The notes: generated by a model not told the origin, from the letters alone. DNA of 9,206 nt from a bacterium (GCA_004563195.1 SFTJ01000090.1:1-9206), one strand, 5' to 3'; shown: positions 1 to 6,745, counted from the stretch's first letter. A program made the numbers and translations.

Positions 1-86
1 GTCGTTGGAGACTACGACGTTGATAGGCTGCAGGTGCAAGGTCGGTGACGGCCTCAGCCGAGCAGTACTAATCACCCGAAAGCTTT
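1..86 (+). rRNA. 23S ribosomal RNA, 3' end (partial)
   Basis: This is the last part of a large-subunit rRNA gene; the rest lies left of the window. The signature runs from GACGTTGATAGGCTGCAGGT, through a variable hairpin, to GAGCAGTACTAAT followed by ACCCGAAAGC, which matches the domain VI end of bacterial 23S rRNA in the Bacteroidota style. The exact mature 3' end cannot be fixed because its pairing partner, the 5' end of the 23S, is outside the window, so position 86 is approximate. The plus orientation means the rRNA operon reads toward umuDC. Confidence 0.93.
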
Positions 87-309
87 CCGGTGTGGTTTTT
101 ATATCGCCCCACGCGAAAAAGGCGGTAACGGAGAAGCCCCGAAATGCGGGCGAAGCCTTCCTGAGGCCTTGCACAAGGCTGACGGTGCGCTGATTCTCGA
201 AGCTTGCTCAAGTGATGGGTTCAAGCCAGCGTTTCCAGAGATTTCTTTCAACCTTATCACAGGTGCGGCAAAAGCCACAGAAGTGGCGCGCACACTGAAA
301 ACGAACTAA
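87..309 (+). other. 23S-5S internal transcribed spacer
   Basis: This is non-coding spacer between the 23S end and the 5S remnant. It is richer in G and C than the DNA that follows. I see no tRNA cloverleaf and no 5S core sequence in it. A short perfect hairpin lies at 166-179 (GCCTT, 4-nt loop, AAGGC). A GTGCGC near 186 could pair with GCGCAC near 289, which might form a processing stem around the segment between them; that is inference. Small open frames on both strands here have no recognisable product and are judged spurious. Confidence 0.7.
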
Positions 310-330
310 GGTGGTTAGTAGGTAACCGCC
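310..330 (+). pseudogene. 5S rRNA remnant: helix I only, core missing
   Basis: A 5S gene is expected between the 23S gene and the operon terminator. What is present is GGTGGTTA, five bases (GTAGG), then TAACCGCC. The two arms pair over 8 bp with one G-U pair. They look like the 5' strand of 5S helix I and the 3' end of the molecule, where GTAGGT normally follows GGGAGA. The intervening 80-90 nt, with the conserved loops (CCGAACAGAGAAGTTAAGC-type sequence), is absent here and elsewhere in the window. It cannot encode a working 5S rRNA. It could be a true deletion in one of several rRNA operons, or an assembly error. The alternative that this is an unrelated hairpin is less likely given its position. 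Confidence 0.55.
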
Positions 331-337
331 CCCTACG

Positions 338-372
338 GAGAGCGACAGAGCAATCTGCCGCTCTCTTTTTTT
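338..372 (+). terminator. Intrinsic terminator of the rRNA operon
   Basis: GAGAGCG (338-344) pairs with CGCTCTC (359-365). After one A/C mismatch, CAGA pairs with TCTG, closing a GCAA tetraloop at 350-353. Seven T residues follow directly (366-372). A long GC-rich stem capped by a GNRA-type loop and a T tract is a textbook Rho-independent terminator, and its position just after the 5S remnant fits the end of the rRNA transcript. Confidence 0.92.
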
Positions 373-375
373 ATA

Positions 376-440
376 TAGAAGTTAAGGAGTTAAGAAGATT
401 TTTTTAGAAGTTAAGGAGTTAAGAAGTTGAAGAAGTTAAG
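376..440 (+). repeat. Direct repeat of an AGTTAAG-based unit
   Basis: A 22-bp unit with core GAAGTTAAGGAGTTAAGAAG occurs perfectly at 376-397 and 405-426, separated by a T-rich 7 bp. A partial, diverged third copy (AAGAAGTTAAG) lies at about 430-440. Within each unit AGTTAAG is itself repeated, so this looks like a small minisatellite. It lies between the rRNA terminator and the umuD promoter. There are too few and too short spacers for CRISPR. No function can be assigned. Confidence 0.8.
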
Positions 441-448
441 ACATTGCT

Positions 449-468
449 CAAATTTTGCGTAAAATTTG
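449..468 (+). promoter_or_regulatory. Perfect palindrome, candidate umuDC operator
   Basis: CAAATTTT (449-456) and AAAATTTG (461-468) are perfect inverted arms around a GCGT centre. The palindrome covers the proposed -33 element of the umuD promoter and ends 9 bp before the -7 box, where a bound dimeric repressor would block transcription. There is no T tract after it, and the stem is AT-only apart from the outermost pair, so it is not a terminator. Regulation of umuDC by damage is the family norm; the identity of a regulator here is unknown and its role is inferred from position alone. Confidence 0.5.
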
Positions 469-485
469 AAAATTTCTTATCTTTG
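454..485 (+). promoter_or_regulatory. Bacteroidota-type promoter for umuDC
   Basis: TTTG at 454-457 and TATCTTTG at 478-485 match the Bacteroidota -33 (TTTG) and -7 (TAnnTTTG) elements, with 20 bp between them, the usual spacing. Transcription would begin at about 490-494. That leaves almost no leader for a start at 495 or 498 but about 30 nt for the ATG at 522, and so helps choose the umuD start. Confidence 0.7.
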
Positions 486-521
486 TATCAATAATTGATG
501 AGCACACACAATCACTTAATT

Positions 522-974
522 ATGACAAATTTAGACCAAGAAATCAGGTTGCGAATGTTTTCGGCTAATGCCGAGGCTTTAGTTGATGTGCCTTTTGGTG
601 GCAGTTTACGAGCTGGATTTCCAAGTCCTGCCCAAGATTACACCTCTGAAGCCATTAACTTGGGAAAAATTCTCGTTCGTGATAACGAAACCACCTTTTA
701 TGCCCGTGTAGAAGGTAATTCCATGTGCGAAGCAGGAATTTGCGATGGAGATCTCGTGGTAATTGATAAAAGTATTGAGGCTTCTGAAGGCGACATAGTT
801 GCTGCTTTTATCGATGGGGAGTTCACATTAAAGCGTTTTCATGTAGATACCAACGAAGGCTGCGCATGGCTGATGCCTGCCAATGCCGATTTCAAACCGA
901 TAAAAGTTACTGAAGAAAATAATTTTATGGTTTGGGGTGTGATGACTTTCTGTATTCGCCGTTTTCACGAATAA
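522..974 (+). CDS. umuD: UmuD-like S24 family self-cleaving peptidase (DNA polymerase V subunit)
   Basis: UmuD dimers are cleaved autoproteolytically, helped by RecA filaments, and UmuD' then joins UmuC to form translesion polymerase V. From the ATG at 522 the protein has 150 residues. It has the cleavage-site context RAGFPSP (Ala31-Gly32, LexA-like rather than the Cys-Gly of E. coli UmuD). The nucleophile Ser67 lies in GNSM and the general base Lys104 in GEFTLKR. GDLVVIDKS and the C-terminal VWGVM strand also fit the family. In-frame upstream starts exist at TTG 495 and ATG 498, which would add 9 or 8 residues; the promoter position makes them too close to the transcription start, so 522 is preferred. 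umuC follows after 20 bp, so the two form an operon. Confidence 0.93.
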   Translation: MTNLDQEIRLRMFSANAEALVDVPFGGSLRAGFPSPAQDYTSEAINLGKILVRDNETTFYARVEGNSMCEAGICDGDLVVIDKSIEASEGDIVAAFIDGEFTLKRFHVDTNEGCAWLMPANADFKPIKVTEENNFMVWGVMTFCIRRFHE

Positions 975-994
975 ATTTTTCTTCTCAACAAATT

Positions 995-2278
995 ATGCAA
1001 CTGTACGGACTTGCCGACTGTAATAATTTTTACTGTTCCTGCGAGAGGGTGTTTCACCCCGACCTTGTAGGCAAGCCAGTTGTGGTTTTGTCGAACAATG
1101 ACGGTTGTGTGATTGCACGCAGCGAAGAGGCTAAGCGCTTGGGAATAAGCATGGGAGCGGCTTTTTACCAAGTGAAAGAGCAATTAGAGCAAGCCAAAGT
1201 TGCTGTGTTTTCTTCCAACTATAATTTGTATGGCGATATGAGCCACAGAGTTCACACTATGCTTGGTAGATACACTCCAAATGTGGATATTTACAGCATT
1301 GATGAAGCATTTATCGATTTAAGTGATTTAGGCGATTCTGAATACATCACGATTTATGGTAAACGCATTGTGCGTGAGGTGACTAAAGGAACTGGAATTC
1401 CCATTTCGCTTGGCGTTGCTCCCACTAAAACACTTGCGAAAATGTGCAGCAAGTTTGCAAAGCATTACCCTGGTTATGAGGGTTGCTGCCTGATAGATTC
1501 AGAGGAAAAACGAGAAAAAGCCCTAAAACTTTTCCCTATTGAAGAAGTGTGGGGAATAGGTCGGCGTTCAGTTGATAAACTCAAATATCACGGTGTGAAA
1601 ACTGCCTGGGATTTGACACAGAAAACTGAAAGTTGGGTGCAACGAATGCTCACTATTACTGGTGTGAGAACATGGAGAGAGTTGCGTGGTGAAAGTTGTA
1701 TATGTATTGATGAACTGCCTCATAAACAAAGCATTTGCACGAGCCGTAGTTTTCCAGATGGAGGACTGACTAACCGTGCTGATGTGGAAGAGGCACTTGC
1801 AAATTTCGCAGCACGATGCAGTTCGAAAATGCGAAGAGAAAATACGGTTTGTAAAGCCATTTCAATATTTGCTTACACCAATAGATTTCGACCAGATTTA
1901 CCCATCGATTACATTTATCAAACATATTATCCACTTGTGCCCACTTCGGATTTAAACGAAATCGTAGGCTATGCGGTGGGTATGCTTCGCTCGGCATGGA
2001 AGGGCGATGGTAAATTCAATTATAAAAAAGCCGGTGTGCTGGTGTGGAACATAGTGGATTCCTCGCCCATTCAAGGTAATCTTTTCGACACTTTTGACCG
2101 TGAAAAACAAGCCCAACTCAGTCGGGCGATAGATGAGATTAACCGTAAAAACGGACATAATGCTATACGAATGGCGGTGCAAGGCTATAGTAAAAAATGG
2201 CATTTGAAATGCGAATACATTAGCAAGCAATACACCACAAATATTGATGACATTATAAAATTAAAACTCAATAAGTGA
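995..2278 (+). CDS. umuC: UmuC-like Y-family DNA polymerase (catalytic subunit of Pol V)
   Basis: This is the error-prone lesion-bypass polymerase that works with UmuD' on damaged DNA. The start at ATG 995 gives 427 residues, close to E. coli UmuC (422). Visible parts are the first metal ligand Asp8 with NNFY (Tyr13 as the likely steric gate), GKPVVVLSNNDGCVIAR in the fingers, SIDEAF with Asp103-Glu104 as the other catalytic acids, GVAPTKTLAKM, a helix-hairpin-helix VWGIGRRS, the little-finger domain beginning near SRSF, and a clamp-binding-like QGNLFD. The tail (VQGYSKKWHLK, YTTN) matches the UmuC C-terminal domain. The frame is open upstream to 932, but that region overlaps umuD and lacks family similarity. 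It converges with the next gene, leaving 15 bp and no visible terminator. Confidence 0.96.
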   Translation: MQLYGLADCNNFYCSCERVFHPDLVGKPVVVLSNNDGCVIARSEEAKRLGISMGAAFYQVKEQLEQAKVAVFSSNYNLYGDMSHRVHTMLGRYTPNVDIYSIDEAFIDLSDLGDSEYITIYGKRIVREVTKGTGIPISLGVAPTKTLAKMCSKFAKHYPGYEGCCLIDSEEKREKALKLFPIEEVWGIGRRSVDKLKYHGVKTAWDLTQKTESWVQRMLTITGVRTWRELRGESCICIDELPHKQSICTSRSFPDGGLTNRADVEEALANFAARCSSKMRRENTVCKAISIFAYTNRFRPDLPIDYIYQTYYPLVPTSDLNEIVGYAVGMLRSAWKGDGKFNYKKAGVLVWNIVDSSPIQGNLFDTFDREKQAQLSRAIDEINRKNGHNAIRMAVQGYSKKWHLKCEYISKQYTTNIDDIIKLKLNK

Positions 2279-2293
2279 TTGAATTAGCGGATA

Positions 2294-2698
2294 TTATCTT
2301 CTCTTCTTTGATTTCTTGGTTGAAGTGCTTTTTGCTGATTTCTTGTAATTGCTCAGTCCTAATTTAATGTTCTCAATAATGGCTTTAGATGAGTAGGTAG
2401 CACCAGTTGCACCATCAGGTTTGAGATTGATGGCCTCATCCACGGTTTTCCCAATGTATTGAGGAAAAACCTTCTTTTGCGCCATTCTATAGTATCTTGG
2501 TGATTCCTTACTGGTTTCGGCTTCAATTTTTGTAATTTTCCCTTTTTCTACTGTGATTTTGAGTGGAGTTGGTCCACTATATCCCTTCACATGCTTCGCA
2601 AGTTCACCAGTATAAATCACTCCGCCTTTAGCAAATGCCATAGTTGCTGTGGCGAGTAAGATTGCCACTCCGATATATTTAATACAGTTTGTTTTCAT
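2294..2698 (-). CDS. Small secreted FMN-binding-domain protein
   Basis: This 134-residue protein starts with a signal peptide (charged MKTNCIK, hydrophobic YIGVAILLATATM, likely cut after AFA at 23), so it acts outside the cytoplasm. Residues 28-115 resemble an FMN_bind domain: an N-terminal sheet (PLKITVEKGKITKIEA), a central helix with IGKTVDEAI, and DGATGATYSS at 95-104. The D-x-x-T-G-A-T pattern is the signature for covalent attachment of FMN to the last Thr (Thr101) by an ApbE-type transferase in related proteins. No ApbE or redox partner is in the window. The last 16 residues hold nine Lys/Arg, an unusual basic tail that might bind the envelope or a partner. The gene is monocistronic, convergent with umuC, with its own promoter. 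The electron-transfer role is inferred from the family. Confidence 0.85.
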   Translation of the reverse strand: MKTNCIKYIGVAILLATATMAFAKGGVIYTGELAKHVKGYSGPTPLKITVEKGKITKIEAETSKESPRYYRMAQKKVFPQYIGKTVDEAINLKPDGATGATYSSKAIIENIKLGLSNYKKSAKSTSTKKSKKRR

Positions 2699-2718
2699 AT
2701 TCTCTATTCTTTATGAAG

Positions 2719-2749
2719 CAAAGTTAGTCATTAATTTTGGTATCTCAAT
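2719..2749 (-). promoter_or_regulatory. Promoter of the FMN-binding protein gene
   Basis: Read on the minus strand, TAACTTTG (2726 down to 2719) matches the Bacteroidota -7 box TAnnTTTG. An ATTG (2749 to 2746), three of four bases of the -33 TTTG, lies 19 bp upstream. The -7 box ends 20 bp before the ATG at 2698, so the leader is short. The -7 match is exact and the -33 match is partial. Confidence 0.55.
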
Positions 2750-2814
2750 TCACTATTCATTTAATATGGGTTAAATTTTAAATTCAAGATTTTTTGAGGT
2801 TGAAAAGTTGATGA

Positions 2815-2850
2815 TTTGTTTTTATAATCGTGGCGTTTTCATTACCTTTG
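2815..2850 (+). promoter_or_regulatory. Probable promoter of the tsaC operon
   Basis: TACCTTTG at 2843-2850 is an exact match to the Bacteroidota -7 box. A TTTG at 2815-2818 is present, but the gap is 24 bp, longer than the usual 19-21, so the -33 assignment is doubtful. Transcription would begin about 50 nt before the tsaC ATG. The rest of the divergent intergenic region (2699-2912) is AT-rich with no other feature that I can support. Confidence 0.45.
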
Positions 2851-2912
2851 TTAATTAGAATTAAAACAGCGTGTGTTTACTGCTGTTTGTTAAATAAAGA
2901 TTTCGAGAATTG

Positions 2913-3473
2913 ATGAAAGAAGATATACAAAAGTGTATTGAGGTGCTGAAAAAGGGTGGGTTGATTCTTTACCCTACCGACACTATATGGGGTATCGGTT
3001 GCGATGCCACTAATGCTAAGGCTGTGCAAAAAGTGTATGAACTTAAAAAACGTGCAGATAACAAGGCTTTGATTGTACTGCTCGACAGCGAGGAACACCT
3101 CGATCACTATGTGGTAGATGTGCCAGAAATGGCTTCCGAACTTATTCATGTGGCAGTTAAACCGCTGACCATTGTGTATGAAGGCGCATTTAATGTGGCA
3201 CCTAATTTGTTGGGCGACAATGATAGCCTCGGTATTCGTGTGTCGAATGAGAAATTTTCGCATGAACTTTGTGAGAAGTTTGGTCGTCCGATTGTGTCAA
3301 CCAGCGCCAATGTGAGCGGAGAGCCTTCGCCAAAGATTTTTTCAGAGGTTACAAAGGAGATAGTTGACGGTGTTGACTATGTGGTGAAATATCGTCAAGA
3401 CGACAACAAGCCAGCCGACGCATCAAACATCATTTTGCTTGGTAGCGATGGTACTTTCAAAATTCTCCGATAG
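2913..3473 (+). CDS. tsaC: L-threonylcarbamoyladenylate synthase (TsaC/Sua5/YrdC family)
   Basis: It makes threonylcarbamoyl-AMP from threonine, bicarbonate and ATP in the cytoplasm; TsaD and its partners then transfer the group to A37 of ANN-decoding tRNAs (t6A). The 186-residue protein is a single YrdC domain of normal TsaC length, without the extra C-terminal Sua5 domain. Family signatures are GGLILYPTDTIWGIGCDA near the N-terminus, the KKRADNKAL loop (K-x-R type substrate-binding motif), SLGIRVSN, and STSANVSGEPSP. The start is ATG 2913; a TTG directly before it is less likely. It is the first gene of a co-directional run, 27 bp before the sugar transferase. No internal break is seen. Confidence 0.95.
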   Translation: MKEDIQKCIEVLKKGGLILYPTDTIWGIGCDATNAKAVQKVYELKKRADNKALIVLLDSEEHLDHYVVDVPEMASELIHVAVKPLTIVYEGAFNVAPNLLGDNDSLGIRVSNEKFSHELCEKFGRPIVSTSANVSGEPSPKIFSEVTKEIVDGVDYVVKYRQDDNKPADASNIILLGSDGTFKILR

Positions 3474-3500
3474 TGGCATTATCTATAAAACACTACAATT

Positions 3501-4916
3501 TTGATTAGCGAAAAAACACAACGAATTAAATATGTGTTGGCTGACTTTTTCTCAGCCAATATGGCATGGTTCACCTACAACTGTTTGCGTTTCCATCTTG
3601 GTGGTGTTAGGGGTTACAGCACATTAGGTGATTTCATGTCGAGTTCTACCATCATTATCGGGCAAATTGCTTTTCCCTTGATGATGATGGGCGTTTATTG
3701 CCTGTCGGGTTACTACAACGAAGTGTTTCGCAAGTCACGCCTTAGCGAATTGATTACAACCTTTAAAACAGCCGTCATCAATACGTTGTTAGCATTCTTT
3801 ATCGCATTGATCAACGACATGATGAATGATAATCGTAGCTTCAACTATGAGATTATCCTTGTGCTGCTGGCTTTGCTATTTTTTCTTACCTATTTTCTCA
3901 GGTTGGCTATTACGGCGCGCACATCTTCTAATATTAAAAACAGGAGATGGCGATTCAACACTTTGGTTGTGGGCGCTGGTGCGGCCGCGTATGCCTTCGT
4001 TGAAAAACTCAACAAAATGCGCCAGTCTACAGGCTATCATGTGGTGGGCTATGTGGATGTGCCGGGCGAAAATCGCGTAAAAGATATACATTTGCCAGTA
4101 TATACATTCGACGATATTGCTAAGGTATGCGAGGAAGAAGAAGTGAAAGAACTGATAGTGGTGCCAACCAACCAAGATAATAAGGTGGTGTTGGGCACAA
4201 TCAACCGTCTGTTTGCCTATGACTTGCCCATAAAAGTGACGCCAGAGCGATTTAATACGCTGTCGCGCACACGCCTCGATGATTTCTCTGGCGACCCATT
4301 GGTTGATGTGTCGAATGGCAACATTGACGCAGGCACCAAGAATATGAAGCGAATGCTTGATGTGCTTTTTTCACTGATTGCTTTGATAATGTTGCTTCCA
4401 GTTTATCTGTTTGTGGCGGTGCTGATTAAATGCGATTCAAAAGGTCCGATTTTCTTTTTTCAAGAGCGTTTGGGCATACATAATAAGCCATTTCGTATTA
4501 TTAAATTCCGCACGATGGTTGATGGCGCAGAAAAAGAAGGTAAACCACAATTGTCGAGCGACAGCGACCCTCGTGTTACGAAATTGGGTCGCATACTGCG
4601 CAAGTATCGTATTGATGAACTACCACAGTTTTGGAATGTACTGAAAGGCGATATGGCGATGGTAGGTCCACGCCCAGAGCGTATGTTTTATGCTAAACAG
4701 ATACTTGAGCGTGAGCCATCTTACTCTCTGATTCACAAGGTGCGTCCGGGTATCACTTCGCTTGGACAGGTGAAATTCGGATACGCGAAAAATGTTGATG
4801 AAATGATAGAACGATTACGTTACGATTTGCTTTATCTCGACAACATGTCGATTATCAACGATTTTAAAATCATTGCCTACACGGTAAGAATTGTATTTAA
4901 GGGAAGAGGATTGTAA
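3501..4916 (+). CDS. Polyprenyl-phosphate sugar-1-phosphate transferase (WbaP/WcaJ-type glycan initiation enzyme)
   Basis: It probably transfers a sugar-1-phosphate from a nucleotide sugar to undecaprenyl phosphate in the inner membrane, the first step of a surface polysaccharide or glycan. The 471 residues comprise four probable N-terminal membrane segments (about 10-30, 48-70, 88-105, 117-137), a Rossmann-like region starting TLVVGAGAAA (154-163), a hydrophobic segment (285-308), and a C-terminal bacterial sugar transferase domain. The last has GPIFFFQERLG (315-325), FRIIKFRTM (331-339), the catalytic Asp372-Glu373 in RIDELPQFWN, and GDMAMVGPRPE (383-393). The start must be TTG 3501 (or ATT 3498): an in-frame stop at 3486 precedes it, and the first ATG (3561) would cut the first membrane helix. 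Its stop overlaps the clc start. No glycosyltransferase cluster is adjacent, so the sugar is unknown. Confidence 0.92.
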   Translation: MISEKTQRIKYVLADFFSANMAWFTYNCLRFHLGGVRGYSTLGDFMSSSTIIIGQIAFPLMMMGVYCLSGYYNEVFRKSRLSELITTFKTAVINTLLAFFIALINDMMNDNRSFNYEIILVLLALLFFLTYFLRLAITARTSSNIKNRRWRFNTLVVGAGAAAYAFVEKLNKMRQSTGYHVVGYVDVPGENRVKDIHLPVYTFDDIAKVCEEEEVKELIVVPTNQDNKVVLGTINRLFAYDLPIKVTPERFNTLSRTRLDDFSGDPLVDVSNGNIDAGTKNMKRMLDVLFSLIALIMLLPVYLFVAVLIKCDSKGPIFFFQERLGIHNKPFRIIKFRTMVDGAEKEGKPQLSSDSDPRVTKLGRILRKYRIDELPQFWNVLKGDMAMVGPRPERMFYAKQILEREPSYSLIHKVRPGITSLGQVKFGYAKNVDEMIERLRYDLLYLDNMSIINDFKIIAYTVRIVFKGRGL

Positions 4917-6745
4917 TGGAACAATATAACGAAGATACTATTGTGGAAAAAGCCAGTCGCAACAGCGAAGGTTGGTATATGAAACTTCTTCGATGGAGGG
5001 AAGACCATATACCAGAGAAAAGTTTTGTGGTGATATTGGCTATTATTATTGGTGTGGCTTCTGGTCTTGCAGCCGTGCTTCTCAAATTTTTGATTGGCAC
5101 AATCTCTGGACTGGTGAATAGCGTTACGGAGGCTTCGCAAGCCAACTATTACTATTTGGTGTTCCCAATTATCGGCATTTTCTTGACAGGCATTTATGTA
5201 CGCTATGTGGTGCGTGACAATATTTCGCATGGTGTGACGCGTGTGCTATATGCCATCGCTCAAAAGAAGAGTCGATTGAAATTCTATAACATGTATGCCT
5301 CGTTGGCATCCTCATCCGTTACTATCGGTTGTGGTGGTTCGGTCGGAGCCGAGGGTCCTATCGTATTTACAGGAGCGGCTATTGGTTCAAACCTTGGTCA
5401 AGCCTTCCGCCTCTCGCCTCACATGCTGATGATGCTCGTTGGTTGTGGTGCGGCAGCAGGTATTTCCGGCATCTTTAAGGCACCAATTGCTGGTGTGCTG
5501 TTTACGGTGGAGGTGCTGATGCTTGATTTGACTGCTGGCTCGGTTATGCCACTGATTATGGCATCGGTGGCTGGTGCGACTGTGGCTTATGTTTTCACTG
5601 GCTATAATGTGGAATTCTTCTTCACACAGAGTGAAATGTTTTATACCTCACGTATTCCTTATGTTGTGCTCCTCGGCGTATTCTGCGGTTTGGTTTCGGT
5701 TTATTTCACCAAGATGATTGAAGTGATGGAGCGCATGTTTGGGCGCATTTCACGTCCTCGCTATCGTTTCTTTTTAGGCTCAATACTCTTGAGCGTGCTT
5801 ATCTTCGTGTTTCCTCCACTGTTTGGTGAAGGTTACGAATCCATCAACTATTTGCTGAATGGGCATGTAGAGCAAATCTTCAACAATAGCCTTTTCTACG
5901 GAATGCGCAGCAGTGTGGGTGCAACACTCTTGCTGGTTGGGGCACTTTGCTTTATGAAAGTGTTTGCCACCAGTGCCACTAATGGTGGTGGCGGTGTGGG
6001 TGGAACTTTTGCTCCATCATTGTATGTGGGGTGTATGGCTGGTTTCCTTTTCGCCTATGCAGTAAATTCGCTGGGTATTGTTGCCCCCACAATGCCACTC
6101 TCTACCAAGAATTTTGCTCTTGTGGGCATGGCTGGTGTGATGGCTGGCGTAATGCACGCACCTTTGATGGCGATCTTCCTTACGGCAGAAATGACTGGTG
6201 GCTATTCGCTGTTTTTGCCATTGCTGATTGTGGCTGCCATTTCTTACGGCACATCACGCATATTCTCAAACTATAGCATTTACACCAAGCGTTTGGCACT
6301 TCAGGGCGAATTGCTCACTCACCAAAAAGACAAAACCGTGCTTACCCTGCTGAAGATGGACAGCGTTATAGAAACAGATTTTATTCCTGTTCACCCCGAT
6401 ATGAGTCTGAAGCAAATGGTAGATGTGATTTCGAAGAGCAAACGTAATCTGTTCCCTGTTACCGACGACGATGGTCAACTGCTTGGTATTGTGCTTCTTG
6501 ATGACATTCGCAATATTATGTTCCGCCCCGACTTGTATAGGCGTATGCATGTGAAGCGTTTCATGTCGATGCCCCCAGCAAAGGTGGAACTCGGCACGCC
6601 TATGGACCAAGTGATGAAGATGTTTGATAATACAGGCGCATGGAATCTGCCGGTGGTGGAAGAAGGGCGTTATGTGGGATTTGTGTCGAAGTCAAAGATA
6701 TTTAATTCATATCGTCAGGTGCTGAAGCACTACAGTTACGATTGA
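4916..6745 (+). CDS. CLC-family chloride channel/transporter with two CBS domains
   Basis: This is an inner-membrane anion channel or exchanger of 609 residues. The membrane core (about 35-455) shows SHGVTRVL (His105, Gly106, where E. coli ClC-ec1 has GSGIP), GAEGP with the gating Glu146, FKAPIAGVLFTVEV (189-200), GGVGGTFAPSL (359-369) equivalent to the GIFAP loop, and Tyr456 near the core's end. Two cytoplasmic CBS domains follow (about 484-540 and 546-602), which in relatives bind adenine nucleotides and tune activity. At the position of the ClC-ec1 proton glutamate (Glu203) there is Val200, the residue found in true CLC channels. It may therefore be a channel, or an exchanger with another proton path. 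The ATG overlaps the previous stop (TAATG), which implies translational coupling. fmt starts 43 bp downstream. Confidence 0.95.
   Translation: MEQYNEDTIVEKASRNSEGWYMKLLRWREDHIPEKSFVVILAIIIGVASGLAAVLLKFLIGTISGLVNSVTEASQANYYYLVFPIIGIFLTGIYVRYVVRDNISHGVTRVLYAIAQKKSRLKFYNMYASLASSSVTIGCGGSVGAEGPIVFTGAAIGSNLGQAFRLSPHMLMMLVGCGAAAGISGIFKAPIAGVLFTVEVLMLDLTAGSVMPLIMASVAGATVAYVFTGYNVEFFFTQSEMFYTSRIPYVVLLGVFCGLVSVYFTKMIEVMERMFGRISRPRYRFFLGSILLSVLIFVFPPLFGEGYESINYLLNGHVEQIFNNSLFYGMRSSVGATLLLVGALCFMKVFATSATNGGGGVGGTFAPSLYVGCMAGFLFAYAVNSLGIVAPTMPLSTKNFALVGMAGVMAGVMHAPLMAIFLTAEMTGGYSLFLPLLIVAAISYGTSRIFSNYSIYTKRLALQGELLTHQKDKTVLTLLKMDSVIETDFIPVHPDMSLKQMVDVISKSKRNLFPVTDDDGQLLGIVLLDDIRNIMFRPDLYRRMHVKRFMSMPPAKVELGTPMDQVMKMFDNTGAWNLPVVEEGRYVGFVSKSKIFNSYRQVLKHYSYD

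Noticed and set aside
5..293. Small open frames on both strands between the 23S end and 5S remnant
   Set aside because: They overlap the 23S rRNA and transcribed spacer, have no recognisable motifs, and lack start-site signals.
376..440. Possible CRISPR array
   Set aside because: Only two perfect copies with a 7-bp T-rich spacer, repeats internally repetitive, and no cas genes in the window.
932..994. Upstream extension of umuC from 932
   Set aside because: It lies inside umuD in another frame. Family similarity begins at MQLYGLADCNNFY, so ATG 995 is the supported start.
2279..2293. Terminator between convergent umuC and the FMN-binding gene
   Set aside because: The 15-bp gap and its flanks show no stable hairpin with a T tract; termination here must rely on something else.
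4877..5230. Minus-strand open frames opposite the clc start
   Set aside because: They are antisense to a strongly supported CLC gene, show Cys/His-rich shadow composition and have no promoter.
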